Of a DNA stretch of 64,000 nt, positions 1 through 12,999 are shown piece by piece. The DNA is taken from positions 68,601,714 through 68,665,713 of the forward strand of contig OZ007570.1 in NCBI GenBank assembly GCA_963931925.1, in the 5' to 3' direction. Positions within the stretch are counted from its first letter, which is position 1. Each line of letters starts with the position of its first letter. This DNA is from Onchidella celtica. Taxonomy: Eukaryota > Mollusca > Gastropoda > Systellommatophora > Onchidiidae. The notes below the pieces were generated by a model. That model had not been told where the DNA came from and made no database searches. It saw nothing but the letters and a program-made list of their open reading frames with translations. Both the position numbers and the translations under genes were made by a program.

Positions 1-961
1 TCAGGTGAGAAAATGTTGCTGTCAGGTGGCTAGACCTAACTTCACTACTGACATGTGGACAGAAATTTTTGGAAAATGTGGTCTCTCTGGCCTTCTGCCG
101 GACACAGGAAAGGGACCAGGACTAGGCCAATGCAGGACAAGAGAGCCAGCCTGGCAGTAACTGTGGACTGTTCACTGGTAGCAACTGCCATTGTGCCGAC
201 TGCGCAGGTGTCACTGGACGTTCTCTCTTTTCTTGGCCCGTGGATCTTCTGGTCCGAGAAAACACAATTTGTTCTTGAATGTCGAATGAAGCTATCTGAA
301 GGTCTGGATCCGATTTACTGGTAGCTATTCCATTTGAAGTAAAAACAGTTGGTGCAACAGATGAAGCTTTGTACTAGTAGATGAAGGCTCATCCGTGAAT
401 CTTTCGAATTCAAATGGTTTTTCTGATCTCTAGGGTTTGCATGTCATGACCAAACAGGATGGACTTGCATCCTCTCCTAGCAACAGAAAACAGTTGGCAG
501 TCTGATCATCTGCAAAGAAGAGACATACTAAAACAATGAACACCCAGAAGTGGTCCTTGCTGAGCTGAATCACTGATTGAATTTAGTATGTAAAAGTGAA
601 CAATTTAAAACGGAAGATCGGGGAGGAAAAAGAGCGATGGTCAGAAAATTCATTAAGAATCATGAAGATAAAAAAATTGGGCTGTTACATACTGTTATTG
701 GGGAAATTTCGGTACTAAAAAAAAAACAAAAAACAGGGAAAAAATAGGGGGGGGGGGGTGGGGAACAAAGATTTTTTGGCTTTCGGTACTAGGAAAATAA
801 AAATTAATTCGCCCATGAGAGTGATGAAGGGGACAAGAAGATGTTGTAAGTAGGTCACGACTGGCCATACAACGAGAACTCCTGGATCTACCAACAATGG
901 TAACATCACTTTTGTTAGAAAATGAGATAACCTTAACGGTATATACAGAATCTTCCAGGCT
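1..961. other. No gene recognised
   Basis: About 1 kb without a convincing coding region, RNA gene or repeat. Reading frames are short and unrelated to any family I recognise. A poly-G run lies near 748-758 and an A-run just before it, the kind of homopolymers that recur across the window. Confidence 0.5.
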
Positions 962-1394
962 TGAATGGACCAAAGGTTCAACTTTAAATGGACCAAAGAT
1001 TCAACTTTGAATGGACCAAAGATTCAACTTTGAATGGACCAAAGATTTAACTTTGAATGAACCAAAGATTTAACTTTGAATGAACCAAAGATTTAACTTT
1101 GAATGAACCAAAGATTTAACTTTGAATGAACCAAAGATTTAACTTTGAATGAACCAAGGATTCATTCAACTTTGAATGGACTAAAGAATCAACTTTGAAT
1201 GGACTAAAGAATCCACTTTGAATGGACTAAAGAATCAACTTTGAAAAGACTAAAGAATCAACTTTGAATGGACTAAAGAATCAACTTTGAATGGACTAAA
1301 GAATCAACTTTGAATAGACTAAAGAATCAACTTTGAATGGACTAAAGAATCAACTTTGAATAGACTAAAGTTTCAACTTTAAATGGTCTGAAGA
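962..1394. repeat. 23-bp tandem repeat array, about 19 units
   Basis: Head-to-tail copies of a unit reading roughly TGAATGGACCAAAGATTCAA plus CTT. Variants are grouped in blocks: the first units carry GGACC...ATTC, the middle ones GAACC...ATTT, the last ones GGACT...AATC. Blocks of like variants are the usual sign of local unit duplication. There are no unique spacers, so it is a minisatellite and not a CRISPR array. Confidence 0.9.
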
Positions 1395-3716
1395 TCCAAA
1401 ATAAATTACATCATGTCTTTTTCTGTTAGCCAACGTCCTGATTCAAAATGTCTTTCCAATCGTTGCACTCAATTTTCTGAAAAACAAGTTAAAAAAGAGT
1501 TAGAGCACACTTTTAGCCAGACGCCTCATCCCATCACAGATGTTTCATGCTTATGTTGTGGCAAAATAAAGAAAATAACCACCTCAAAACAACGAAGCCG
1601 ACTTTAGTGGTATTTACTCGTCAAGTCGAAAGATGGAGTAAACTAGAAACTGTTTCGGTAAATATACAAATTTTAGCAAAAGGAACTGCACGTGAAAAAT
1701 GCACTGACACTTGTCAGCACTGTTCGCACACAACAATTTCTATGTGATACACACCTGACCGGTTCTCCAGTCTAGATCTGGATGTAGTTGTTGTCTTGCT
1801 ATATTAATAGATCTGCTGTCTTTTATACCCCCAGTACGGATTACGCATCCTGGTGTGATATCGACAAAGTTCATGGAAAGCTCAACAATTGATCCAGCGC
1901 CGTAGCTCTGGCACTGTATCAAAATATTGGGGAAAGGGGATCGGTAGGGGTCTGACGGATCCTCTTATTTTTTCCTTTCCCCCTTGGCAATGTGAAAGGA
2001 ACAGTTTGTCAGACACACGTTTAAGTAAACCATTATTAATGTTAAGAGAACATCACAAGCGTGTACGTGTTGTCATGGTGACAGCAATAAGAGGTTTGGA
2101 GTTTGAGTTTGAGTTTGGGTTTTACGGCGCTTCGGCACGACAACGATCACTTGGTGCCTTTCACGATCCGCTTACGTACTCCCTTTATGTTTCCTATTCA
2201 CAGTTTATTCAGTTTAAATTTCGCCAGTGAAATGAAATAGTTTCGTTTAAAAATTATTACACTGGAAAAAATCTCAAATATCGTTTTGTCTAGATTTAAA
2301 AAAGGGACAAAGCTACAGCCTGCACGCTATAAAAGGTAGCAGTTGCAGCGATGGCGGTGGAGGTAATATTGAAGTCGGTAGTAGTGGTAGCATTCTTATT
2401 GCAGTAGTGAAAGTAATAGTTATAATTATTTGTTTACATCTCCCCATTACAACAAGTGTTGGAACGACTTTGGGACACTTTTAAATCTACTCCAACAGAT
2501 GTGATAGAATACAATGTGTGGTGTCATATTATGGCCTTGTCTCAGTTTTTACAAAATTGTAGACTGGGAAAAAAGCATTTCTGGCGCGTCAACAAGAGCG
2601 GAAATAAGACCAGCCAGTTGATGTATTGTAGTAATGTATCTGGATCAACGTCCTGGGCTTCAGACGCTGACCAAGAATATAGAACGCTTGAAAAGTTCTG
2701 TCACCCCTCACCAGACATGACAATTTGTGTACGTTAGGACGTAATACGGATCATTGTAATAAATATAGGAATGCCCTGCTGGAGCTCCACGTGTTTGGTT
2801 TGTACTGGCAGCCATTGGGATCACGATACGGACGACAACAACAATATAAAAAAAAAAACAGCAACAGAAAGTAAATGTAAAGATTTGAGGTCAACATGTT
2901 TGATATCAGCTTCTGGTCGAAAAAGGTATCATCTACTCATCTGTCTAGTAAGAAATACTCCCCCCCCCCCCACCCTTACCCACCCCATCTCTTTTTCTGG
3001 CCCTCTGGTGCTACGGTTCTGAGATGGGACAGAAGAACATTCGTCCGGCTCTTGTTGAAGGCTGACACAAAAGATGCCTTTACAAAGCGCACACGCCGTA
3101 AACAGCTTATTTTGGGTTGGGCTGGGTCTTCCCTATGATGTGAAATTATTTTACTTCCCCTCCCCCCCAACCCGCACCACGACATAACCCATCCTAATGT
3201 AAGTGGGGGCAGATTTGGAAGCAATCAACTCAAGCGCGACAACTTCACCCGTCCTGACATGTCACGCCCTTCAATTCCAGAGCCATCGTGCCTGCCGGTT
3301 GTTTCCCTCACATACTGCATTAAACCTGGCCAAACATCAACAAATTCAGCACCATATTTAGATTATCAAAAGTTAAAGTGCATAATGTCACTATAAATTC
3401 TGTGCACGTTTTCTCATGCTTGTGAAACTTTAATATAGGCTGCTTGTGCTTGTATAATAATTGTTTACTATTGGCCAGAAAGGCCCTTTCAAGTGAGCAC
3501 GCCGATGCAACCTTGAAAGAGCTTCACTTACTACGCCTCCCACCCCCACCCTCCTCCTGTCAACTCCTACACCTCTCCAGAACCCGCCACATCATTTTGC
3601 TTTTTCTGGTTGAAGACATTTGTCTTGGGTACGCCATTTTTGTTTGGTAGTTCACACCACTGAGAGCAGAACTTGCTAGCACCCTTACCCCAGTTTCCCA
3701 TCAGAACGCCAGATCT
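1395..3716. other. No gene recognised
   Basis: Roughly 2.3 kb with only short reading frames on both strands and no recognisable domain. A frame of about 90 codons around 2456-2737 on the plus strand has no family resemblance I can name. C-rich runs occur near 2960 and 3160. The stretch could hold decayed transposon sequence but nothing supports a specific call. Confidence 0.45.
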
Positions 3717-4928
3717 GTGTGGTACTGTGATATAGAGAGGATGTATATTATTATGTCATGTGTCAACTTTGAAGGCTGCACATCCAATTCATTTGCTGTA
3801 AACAGCGGTGTGAAGCAGGGATGTGTTCTTGCTCCTACCTTATTTGGTATATATTTTGCAGCCCTACTCAAGAATGCCTTTGGTCAATGTTCAGGTGGAG
3901 TACTTATTAACACCAGAGTGGACGGCTCCATTTTTAATGTTGCCAGACTAAAAGCAAAATCTCGTACAGAGCATATTATGTTACAAGAGCTCCTCTTCGC
4001 AGATGATGCTGCAATCGTGGCCCACGATGAAACCACGCTCCAGGCTCTCATCAATAGCCTTCCCAAAGCCTGTGACAAATTCATGCTAAGGATCAGTGTC
4101 TCAAAAACTGTAGTTTTGACACAAGGCTTGAGAAACCCCAACCCAATCATGCTGAATGGCTCTCCTCTGGAGCAAGTGGGAAAATTCTGCTACCTAGGCT
4201 CAACCATCAGTGGTAGCACAGACATAACAACTGAAATAAATGCCAGAATAGGAAAGGCGGCCACAGCTTTTGGCAAATTCTCAAAAAGGGTGTGGAACAA
4301 TAGCAAGCTGACCATCAAAACAAAGGTACTCGTGTACCAAACTTGCGTCCTAAGCACCCTGCTGTATGGCTCAGAGACATGGACCACCTACTCCAAACAT
4401 GAAAGATCCCTCAACTCCTTCCACCTGCGCTGCCTACGCAAAATTCTCAAGATCAAGTGGCAAGACAGGATCTCAAATATCGAAGTTCTGAGCCGAGCCA
4501 ACATTCCATCAACTCAGGCTCTCCTACTCAAAAAAAGACTGCGGTGGCTTGGACATCTCCACCGTATGGAAAATGATCGCATCCCCAGACAAATTCTCTA
4601 CGGGGAACTTGCTACTGGCAACCGACCCAGAGGTAGGCCACATCTGCGATTCAAAGACACTTGCAATGTCACGATGAAAGCATTCAACATCGACCCCAAT
4701 GAATGGGAGAACCTTGCAAATGATCGAAGCAGATGGAGACAAAAATTGCGCAGTGGCACGCTCGCAATAGACTTCAAGGCAAAAGAAACATACCTGACAA
4801 AACGACAGAGGCGGAATGAAAACACTCGCCAAAGTGAACCCAAAAGACTGACCTGCAATCACTGCCATCGCACTCTCGGGTCAAACATTGGTAGAATAAG
4901 CCACGAGAGAAGCTGTCAGTCAAAGTGA
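3717..4928 (+). pseudogene. LINE reverse transcriptase C-terminal half with zinc finger
   Basis: About 400 codons without a stop. The first part holds RT motif B (GVKQGCVLAPTLFGIYF, about residues 31-47) and motif C (LLFADDAAIVAH, about residue 92 onward, with the paired aspartates). Then come the RT thumb and the conserved C-terminal region with KRLRWLGHLHRM and RPRGRPHLRFKD, ending in a CCHH-type finger (CNHCHRTLGS...SHERSC). The endonuclease and RT motifs before B are missing and the first codon in this frame is GTG, so the frame is a truncated body and not a complete gene. Element-encoded RT copies LINE RNA at the target site. The clade cannot be fixed from this part; the layout resembles LINEs common in molluscs. 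Despite truncation the remaining frame is open, suggesting a fairly recent copy. Confidence 0.85.
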
Positions 4929-4997
4929 AAGTGAATATTCTAGCTGCTAAGACCGTCTGTAAAGACGCTAAAGGCCATATATATATTATTATGTTAC
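3717..4997 (+). mobile_element. 5'-truncated non-LTR retrotransposon (LINE), 3' part
   Basis: The coding remnant of a LINE reverse transcriptase runs to the stop at 4928. A short 3' tail follows, ending near an AT-rich stretch (ATATATATTATTA) at about 4978-4992. Nothing upstream of 3717 resembles the endonuclease or the N-terminal fingers, so the copy is 5'-truncated, as is typical for target-primed insertions. No target duplication was identified. Confidence 0.75.
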
Positions 4998-5827
4998 GAA
5001 AACAATTCTCTGGAAAGAACAGAACCACTGAGTACTTCTTCATTAAATGATACATAAGTACTCGGCCATATTCTCTGGCATTTTCAGCTAGACCACACCT
5101 TCTTCCCTCCTTCTTCATTCAAACCTTCGGAAAGAACCATTACTCTACCCCTATTCTTTCAGAACTCTACCCTACGTGGTTTTACTATACCGAAAGTTCC
5201 AAAAGGGTGTCATTAAAATTTCCTACAATTATTTTTGTTGCTGATTTGCATTCAAAGAAAGTTATCAGCTTTTCAATCTTGTTATCATTCTTGAAAAGAC
5301 AAAGAAATCAGAAATGCATGCACGCACATCCTGAGGTCATAGACAGTGCATCTCTAGATTGTTTTGTCTTGTCTGTGATGTTCAAGCCAGACTCTCACTG
5401 GAGGTGCATGGTCATGGCCAAATACTTGCTGGAGCTTTGACGCCTTTAAGTGAATGAAAACATTGGGCAGTAAGAGTTTACAGGTATATTTTCCCAGGAC
5501 AGTATGACTGACAGGCTATTTTCTGGGCATCAACAGAAGCAATCTCCTAAACCTGCACATCGAGCCATGCGAAAATGTCAGTCCAGCTATGTGAGGCTGA
5601 CTTATGCAATTTAAAAAAAGCAGGTTTGATTTGAATGTACTTATGAACAAGCAAATAAAGAAAGAAATTCAATTATTAGGCAGTGACCATCTCCGGTTTG
5701 ACGTGGTTAAATGCACTGACTAGCACACGAATGAACCAATCATTTGGTCACCTCGAAATACTGGCTTGGGTGTACACCCCTAATACACCATAAGCAAGAT
5801 GACAACTGTCTTGTGCGTGGACCACTG
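4998..5827. other. No gene recognised
   Basis: About 830 bp of AT-rich sequence with no supported gene, RNA or repeat. Short frames here have no recognisable motif. Confidence 0.45.
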
Positions 5828-6305
5828 ACCCAGTGAGCCTTATGCAGGACAACTTGTAAGTGGATCATTTACCCAATAAACTTCCAGCAGGAGAACTTGT
5901 AAGTGCACCCTTTTTACCTAATGAACCTCCATCATGAGAACTTTTGAGTGGGCCATTCACCTTATGAACCTCCAGCAGGAGAACTAGTAAGGGGATCATT
6001 CACCCAATGTACTTTCAGCAAGAGAACTTGTAAGTGGATCATTTACCTAATGAACCAGCAGCAGGAGAATTTGTATGTGGACTATTTACCTAATGAACCA
6101 GCAGCAGGAGAATTTGTAAGTGGACCATTTACCTTAATGAACCTCCAACAGGAGAACTTTTAAATGGACCATTTACCCAATGAACTTCCAGCCGGAGAAC
6201 TTGTAAGTGGATCATTCACCCAATGAACTTCCAGCAGAAGAACCTGTAAATGGACCATTCACCCAGTGAACCTTCAGGAGGCCAAATTGCAAACCGATCA
6301 CTGAC
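5828..6305. repeat. 43-bp degenerate tandem array, about 11 units
   Basis: Successive units share the phrases GTAAGTGGATCATTTACC, AATGAACTTCCAGCAGGAG and AACTT. Divergence between units is considerable and some units differ in length, so this is an older minisatellite. A 71-codon frame across it is a by-product of the repetition. Confidence 0.85.
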
Positions 6306-8400
6306 CCAGCGGCTCTTCAACAAAACACTTTGCGGGAGAACTACCTGTATATGTTTGAACGGGGTGCAGTATGATTTGTGGACGCCTCAGAAAATATGAT
6401 AAATTTATTAACTACACTTTTTCAGCATTTATAGAGTATATACATATTTTCATGTGGGGTTTTGAGGTACTGAAGGGGACTGGGGGGGGGGGGGCGATCA
6501 TGCAGGAGAGAGGAAAGGACATTGTATTTTAGTCTGTATAGGCGTGAGCCACGATTTTGATAAAGCTTCACAACAAACCCAACCCTGGTCGGCTTGTGAG
6601 ACGTCCTCATTCTGAACTTGTTCTTTTACCCGATCAGAACAATCTTCGGTTCACAGCTGAGATGTACTTTATTAGAACAGAGTAGGTAAGAGTTCTTCTT
6701 GCATTTGTCACGTTGGCGCTCAGAAGGTCATACGTGTAATTGTACTCTCATATCTACCCTTGGGTTATTGGTGTTGCTGACAGTACAACACGTAATGCAG
6801 AAAATGGTAATTAAAACCAATTAAAACGGCCTTAGTCATGTGCGTGTATCTGGGGACCGGGGGGTTGGGGTTCAGTCCAGACCACAATGCTGTATATATT
6901 ATCCGTAAATCACAGTCTAGTGATCCCTAGTTCTATACCTCCACCAGTTTGCTGGTATTCTCTACTGTGACTCAATATGTCCTACTGATAAGAATAAATG
7001 TTTGTTTGCTGTGCCAGTCTTTCTCAAGTTTTTATTTAGTGTACAAAAAACAAAAACAAAAAAAACAACAAAAAAAACCGAGTTTTGAGAAGGAACTGGA
7101 CTTAACTGAAACTTTGACCGGTAGTTAGGTGTGACAGTTCAGTGTGCATAGACTCATAGAGAAGATTTGAAGGGTGACATAACTACTGCAGTTTGGAGTT
7201 ATTGAAAAAAATATATAACTTATACAAACCCGGACCTGGCGATGTTATTTTTCCTTATGCACGATATCAAAATAATAAAAGCAAAAAAATTATTATGCAT
7301 ATCATATTTTTTTTAAAGCAATGCAAACATTTGAACCTCGTCTTGAATTCAGCACAGAACGCCTCGAGGCATGTCGACCTCCGTCTGCGTATTTAGATTC
7401 CATCTGTTAGTAATGTCATTTAAACATCCGGGTAAGTCGTCCAACACGACAAAACATTTTCTGACTAAACATTTGAAGACATTATGTACAAGAACAATAC
7501 AGGATGGCATAGTCGGGATTAATCCATTGTAAGAGATCAAACATTGAATTCACCAGAGCCAAAATGGTTGTAGATGTTGTAATCTCCAGACTGGCTTTTG
7601 TTTGTGCATTTGTACATTCTTCCAGGGTCACTGTTAAGAAACAAAATGTCACATTGTGTTGGCAGCAGATCCTTCAGATAGTGTCCTTTTTGATCTGTGT
7701 ACAGCTGGGTGATCTAGGATAACCTGAGTTGGGCAAGAAATTGTGTTTGGCTCGGGTTTCAACATTTACTGCCGTTACTCCTCTCAACTTTTTTGCTCGT
7801 CCCGTGCTTTTCTGGCACAGACATGGCATTTTCAGGATTGATGGGTTTTCCCCCAGAACTGGAGACAGGCTGAAACTGGATTTGAACCCCAACACTAAGC
7901 ATTAATTATATTTTATTTACCTATAATAAATCTATTGTTTTATCACGGTAATGACTAAGGACATTATTCATTTCACGCTGGAGTTTGATATATCTCAGGT
8001 CAAAACGACTGCGAAATTCAGGATTTCATTGCAAATATGCGGCACTGTTGCAAGGTCGTAATGTGGTTGTTTTGTTTGAACTGTCTTTACACTAAGACAG
8101 AATTGAAGTTTATGCTTTCGGCATAAAAACACAAACAGGTCACTGCTGACACAACTGTCTCCTCTCTGATTATTGTCAGGTTTTCTTTTGTACTGCCGAG
8201 GTTTGTAATAATTATAATTCTTTCTTTATAGAGCGGGGAGAAAATTATTATAAAAAAAAAAACAGTGACCCATTTCTCCCCTACAGCCAGGTTTGTTATG
8301 ATTCCCGTGCCTGTACTGCCTGTAGTGGTCTCCTCTTGAATTCTCCAAGCTCGAGGATCTAGAAAGGGTTAGGGGGTGGGGGGGGGGGTGGCGGCTGGGA
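6306..8400. other. No gene recognised
   Basis: About 2.1 kb with no convincing gene. It holds a G-run near 6482-6493 and an A-rich patch near 7045-7080. Part of it, about 8128-8172, recurs at about 9818-9893 (shared phrase CAGGTCACTGCTGACACAAC). Frames of 60-75 codons show no known domain. Confidence 0.45.
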
Positions 8401-8490
8401 TTTGGGAATGGGAGAGGGTTGACTTACAAACAAACAGACAGACAGACAGGCAGATACACAGACAAACAGACAGACAGACAGCAGGTAGAT

Positions 8491-8770
<280 letters not shown>

Positions 8771-8776
8771 TTTGTA

Positions 8777-8838
8777 CAAGTGGAACCCATGTTGCCCGAT
8801 TGACAGGTGAGAGCACTTACCACTGCGCCACAGGAGGT
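8777..8838 (-). repeat. tRNA-derived SINE-like head
   Basis: On the minus strand 8830-8816 reads TGGCGCAGTGGTAAG, matching the RNA polymerase III A box of tRNA genes. A weaker B-box-like GGGTTCCACTTG lies at 8788-8777. No complete cloverleaf can be drawn with confidence, so it is better read as a SINE head or tRNA relic than as a functional tRNA. The (CTAT)n array follows immediately downstream in the same orientation, as a SINE tail or a microsatellite grown from one. Confidence 0.45.
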
Positions 8839-8884
8839 TCTGATGCTACAGAAAACACGTTCTGTCAGGAAAAAAAAAATTTAA

Positions 8885-9108
8885 AAAGGTGCATTATTTT
8901 GTGTTAATTGAAAATTCTGAAAATGTTATAAAATCTTCACATATATAAAAATTATTTTGGCATGTTTCGGTTACTGTTCTTATAATCAAGCATTACACCC
9001 AATCATGAAACATTTTAATAATGGAAGAGCAGAATTAATGAGCCAGCGACAAAAGATTAGGCTTTTTTTTTCTTTTTCATGTAGATGAGTAATCTGTGTC
9101 TTTGATTC
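8885..9108 (+). repeat. Dispersed repeat, copy 1
   Basis: Shares about 200 bp at roughly 90% identity with 10365-10575. Shared phrases include TCACATATATAAAAATTATT, ATAATCAAGCATTACACCCA and GCCAGCGACAAAAGATTAGG. A third, shorter and more diverged match lies near 43310-43380. Family unknown; no coding capacity seen. Confidence 0.8.
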
Positions 9109-9817
9109 AAACCATTTCGGCAAATCTTAGCCTCTTGCGGATGGCAAAACTTTCCTGACCCGAGGTATGGCGGCATAAAATGTATTCTCAATGCTGTGAT
9201 ACTGACCAGCACGCATGGTTTTCACCCCAAGATATCGACACAGTCAGATATATCGGACTGTCTGGCCGGTGTAACACCCAGGGCTCGTAAAGTCAAGGCC
9301 CCTCCCCTAAAAATAAAAACATATTTTACAAGGGTTAGCAAACCTGTAACTCTTATCCAGAAGAGGTCTCTTTCAGAAAACCCGTGTCTAATCTTGCGTG
9401 ATTATATTATTGCAGAATTAAGTGCACGTTTAATGCTGGTAAGGCCTGTCAAGGGGATGAAACACTTGCCGAAAAGGCTTTGGGATCGGAGAGAACCACG
9501 CTGTCGGCATTATAACAAAAGTGAGTAATGGTAGGAAACCGACCCCGGCAAGCTTTCTTGCTGAAATTTAGAAGGCCTATGTCGAGCACGGCAAAGGAGG
9601 GGTCTGGAAGCATATGGACTACGACACCAGAAACATACTCTGTACAGAGATGAAGGCCTAACTACAGCAGGCCAAACAAGGCCACTGCACGAGCACAATT
9701 TAAAGAAATTCCGCACCAACCAACACACAAAAAACTTTAGCGAGAAAAAATAAAAGCAAGAGAAGAGAGGTGTAAATGTAAAGGGCATCGAACTCTCTAA
9801 AATAAAGACCTAAAACA
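9109..9817. other. No gene recognised
   Basis: About 700 bp between dispersed-repeat blocks. A 110-codon plus-strand frame (9196-9528) and a minus-strand frame (9510-9788) show no recognisable domain. Confidence 0.4.
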
Positions 9818-10364
9818 CAACAGGTCACTGCTGACACAACAGGCTGACACAGACCCTTTGTTCCTCGCTAACAACTGTCTCCTCTCTGATTAGTTGACAT
9901 TCTCCACGTCACGGCTGTCTTAACTAGTTGTAAATTCCTACACTCCACTTCAATAAATCTCTCCTGTATTTGGCTGCCAGTTCAAGAACTTCATCCTCTT
10001 CTAGCACTTTGTAACTCCCCTTCATACACAACCTTCGCCTTACTGCCATTACATACAACCATTCAGGGACAAAAAATAAAAAATAGGAAATTTTGTGCTG
10101 AGAACTCGCTAAAATTCATTAAGTTAGGCTATACCAAGACTATCAGGGTCGCGCAAATCAAAACCTCATAGAAACGACAACTTAGCAGTCACCGCCCCTG
10201 ACGTATCAAAAGAATTTTGTGGCTACACAATAAAGGAAGAAGAGTCTGTGACAGCTCAAGATTGATGGATGTCCCTCCCTCTCCCAATAAGATACACTCT
10301 TATGTAAACACAGACTCTATTGAGCTGAAATGCCACGCAAAGTCTGGCGGGATTCCATCATAAA

Positions 10365-10575
10365 AACGTGTGTTTGCGTTAACTGAAATTTCTGAAAATG
10401 CAATGAAATCTTCACATATATAAAAATTATTTTGGCGTGTTTCGGTTACAGTACTTATAATCAAGCATTACACCCAATCATGAAACATTTTACTGATGGA
10501 AGAGCCGAATTAGTGAGCCAGCGACAAAAGATTAGGCTTTTTTTTTCTTTTTTATGTAGATGAGTAGATGTAGAC
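10365..10575 (+). repeat. Dispersed repeat, copy 2
   Basis: Second copy of the 8885-9108 sequence in the same orientation. Here it runs directly into the GA-rich family that follows, so the two blocks may be parts of one larger element. Confidence 0.8.
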
Positions 10576-10802
10576 AGAGATTGGGATCGAAGGGAGGTAC
10601 AGACACAAGGGGGGGGGGAGGAGAGATATTAGGCTAATTACAGGGAATACAATGGGGAAAGGTACGGAGTATTATAGGTGAAAGATGGGAGGTAGAGAGG
10701 ATTGGAGGGAGGAAGAGGAGTGTCAGAGAGAGAGACAGAGTCAGAGAGAGAGAGAGAGAGAGGGAGAGGGACACAGAAAGAGAGAGAGAGAGAGGGAGAG
10801 AG

Positions 10803-10833
<31 letters not shown>

Positions 10834-10837
10834 CAGC

Positions 10838-10895
<58 letters not shown>

Positions 10896-11150
10896 GAGAG
10901 AGAGAAAGAGAGAGAGATGTGTTTTTCTTTAAGTAGTTTTTCTCCGTTCGTAACGGATGCCTTTCTTGTTTACATAATCCTTATCTCTTTCAATACCTTC
11001 GTTTGCACAAGACCAAGCGGGGAGGACTGGAGGAATATTTGCATGAACCTGATCTGATTTTTATAAGAATGAAATATAAAACAACAACAGCGCATTAATC
11101 CAATTATGTCTACCCATGGATTTGTATAAGTTTGGCACATAAAAGTATTT
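10576..11150 (+). repeat. Dispersed repeat with internal (GA)n, copy 1
   Basis: Same-orientation relative of 51230-51808. Before the microsatellite both read GGGAGGTAGAGAGGAT and GGAGGGAGGAAGAGGAG. After it both read TTTACATAATCCTTATCTCT, then CGGGGAGGACTGGA and TACCCATGGATTTGTAT. The microsatellite therefore sits inside an interspersed repeat. I do not recognise the family and see no coding potential. Confidence 0.8.
10723..10917. repeat. (GA)n microsatellite
   Basis: Nearly uninterrupted GA dinucleotides with scattered ACAG and AAAG variants, embedded in the dispersed repeat above. Arg-Glu repeat frames across it are artefacts. Confidence 0.95.
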
Positions 11151-11907
11151 ATAGTAATTGGTCCACGGTTCATCTGAATCTTTACATGTTTCTTTTCTCT
11201 GTCACTAGGTCCATCTCTAACACGTCCCGGTGTGCGACACTGAAGAAAGCGTCTGTGTATTCGGCACTCCAGATTTCAGTCTGCATGTTTTTGTACCTAA
11301 TCTAATCCTAGCTGTGAATAATCTGTGAAACATCTATTATTCACTTTTTGCCTAATTGATTTATTCTCTAAAATGTATAATCGAATGTTTTTTCCACAAT
11401 CTGATTTTATGTTAAAAAAGGTAAAAAGATCCCCTGGAAGAGTATGAACTCCTTATGTTTCTTTATTGTTATTTTTGCAAATCTTTGAAAGCACGTTTCT
11501 CAAAACTTTACCTTGTACTAACCAGCATCACTGGAAATTGGAGTTCCATTTTGTGACATTGTTTTAAAATGGAGAAAATTAAAAATCCTACTCGGTACCA
11601 TATGTGTTGAATCATCGTAACAAAATTAAAGACGACCACAACTATATCTTATTTTTATACAATTTTAAACTTCATGTACAAGTTGTTCTTTTTCAATATA
11701 GCGGCAGGCATAATTATAATGGCAACTGAGAAAAACACGGTATGAAAAAAAGAGTATTTTGCTCATTATCATCTGCTGGAATCAAGTCAAACAATATCCT
11801 GAAGTTTCAAAATATTAAATTCTAAAATGTAAATCAGAAATTTCTTAGGTCCTCCTTCCCCCAACCCCAACCATGACATCGTTAGTCTAGGCACTGACGT
11901 GTAAAAA
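11151..11907. other. No gene recognised
   Basis: About 750 bp of AT-rich sequence without a supported gene or repeat. Confidence 0.45.
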
Positions 11908-11913
11908 GCGCAC

Positions 11914-11970
<57 letters not shown>

Positions 11971-12181
11971 CACACACGCACATACGCACGCATACGCGGC
12001 ACACGCGCGCACACGTACGCACACGCACGCACACGCACGCACACGCACGCACACACACGCACACGCACGCACACACACGGACACGCACGCACACACACGC
12101 GCACGCACGCACACGCACGCACACACACGCACACGCACGCACACACACTCACGGACACACTCAAACACACATACACACAAA
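11908..12181. repeat. (CGCA)n/(CA)n compound microsatellite
   Basis: Starts with about a dozen ACGC units, then alternates CACA and CGCA runs. Alternating purine-pyrimidine sequence of this kind can adopt Z-DNA. Cys/Val/Arg-rich frames on the minus strand are artefacts of the repeat. Confidence 0.95.
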
Positions 12182-12999
12182 ATGGATGAAACAAACAGCC
12201 TAATTATCTGCAATCAATTCACAAGTTTTATTTGCTCATGTTTAGAGAGAATTGACGGGTCAGTGTCACACATTGAATAATTCCGCGTGGCAGATTTTCC
12301 GTGTGTAAGGCAAACCTCTCAGGGACAGCCGTCAGTCACAGAAACTCTGTAGATAGATATATTAGACAGCTGATGTAGTTGGATGTAGGAAAGAAATATT
12401 GTGCACTATACTAAGTAGAATTGTTGGTTGGTTGTTGTTGTTGTTTTTGTTGGCCTTCTCCTGTCTCGAGAAAACGCCGTCAAGTATAACATGTGTGTGA
12501 ACAGCTGTTTCTTTCATGGCTTTTACTTTTACTGATTCAGTGTGCCACCCACATATGGGTGATATATTTAGGATTCCGAAATTAATCCATCAACTTCAAA
12601 ATCTGGTTAAACCTTGTTTCACTCTGTCCACCGATATTTCTGTGTACTTGTAATGCATCCATTCTTTTCAAAGATATGCTCATTTACCCGATCTTACTAT
12701 GTCATGTTCCTGTCCTCATTCTACACACCCGTTCACAATCTCACGATAATGCTCTATTGCACACGTGACTGATACTAATGTCAATGCTTTAGATAAATCA
12801 TGAGGTGCAGTACCAGTAGTATACAAAGCCACAGGACCACGAATTCGGATGGATAAGGATGGTAAATAGCGGAATCAGTACAGGTAAGTCATTTTAGAAT
12901 GAATGAATGAATCTCTATGAAGGGGGGGTTAAAAAAACAACACAAAGACGTTCTTTAAAAAAAAATGCAAAAAGAAGGCGGCGGAAACTTCTCTAGCCA
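12182..12999. other. No gene recognised
   Basis: About 800 bp with GTT-rich and GAATGAATGAATG patches but no coding region, RNA gene or recognised element. Confidence 0.45.

Noticed and set aside
962-1394. Possible CRISPR array
   Set aside because: The 23-bp units are contiguous without spacers, and the surrounding elements are animal transposons.
2456-2737. 93-codon frame as a host gene exon
   Set aside because: No recognisable family, no splice-site or neighbouring exon support.
8777-8838. Functional tRNA gene
   Set aside because: An A box is clear but the B box is weak and no complete cloverleaf could be drawn; read as a SINE head or relic.
11787-12213. Cys/Val/Arg-rich frames on the minus strand
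   Set aside because: Translation of the CA/CGCA microsatellite, present in all three frames.
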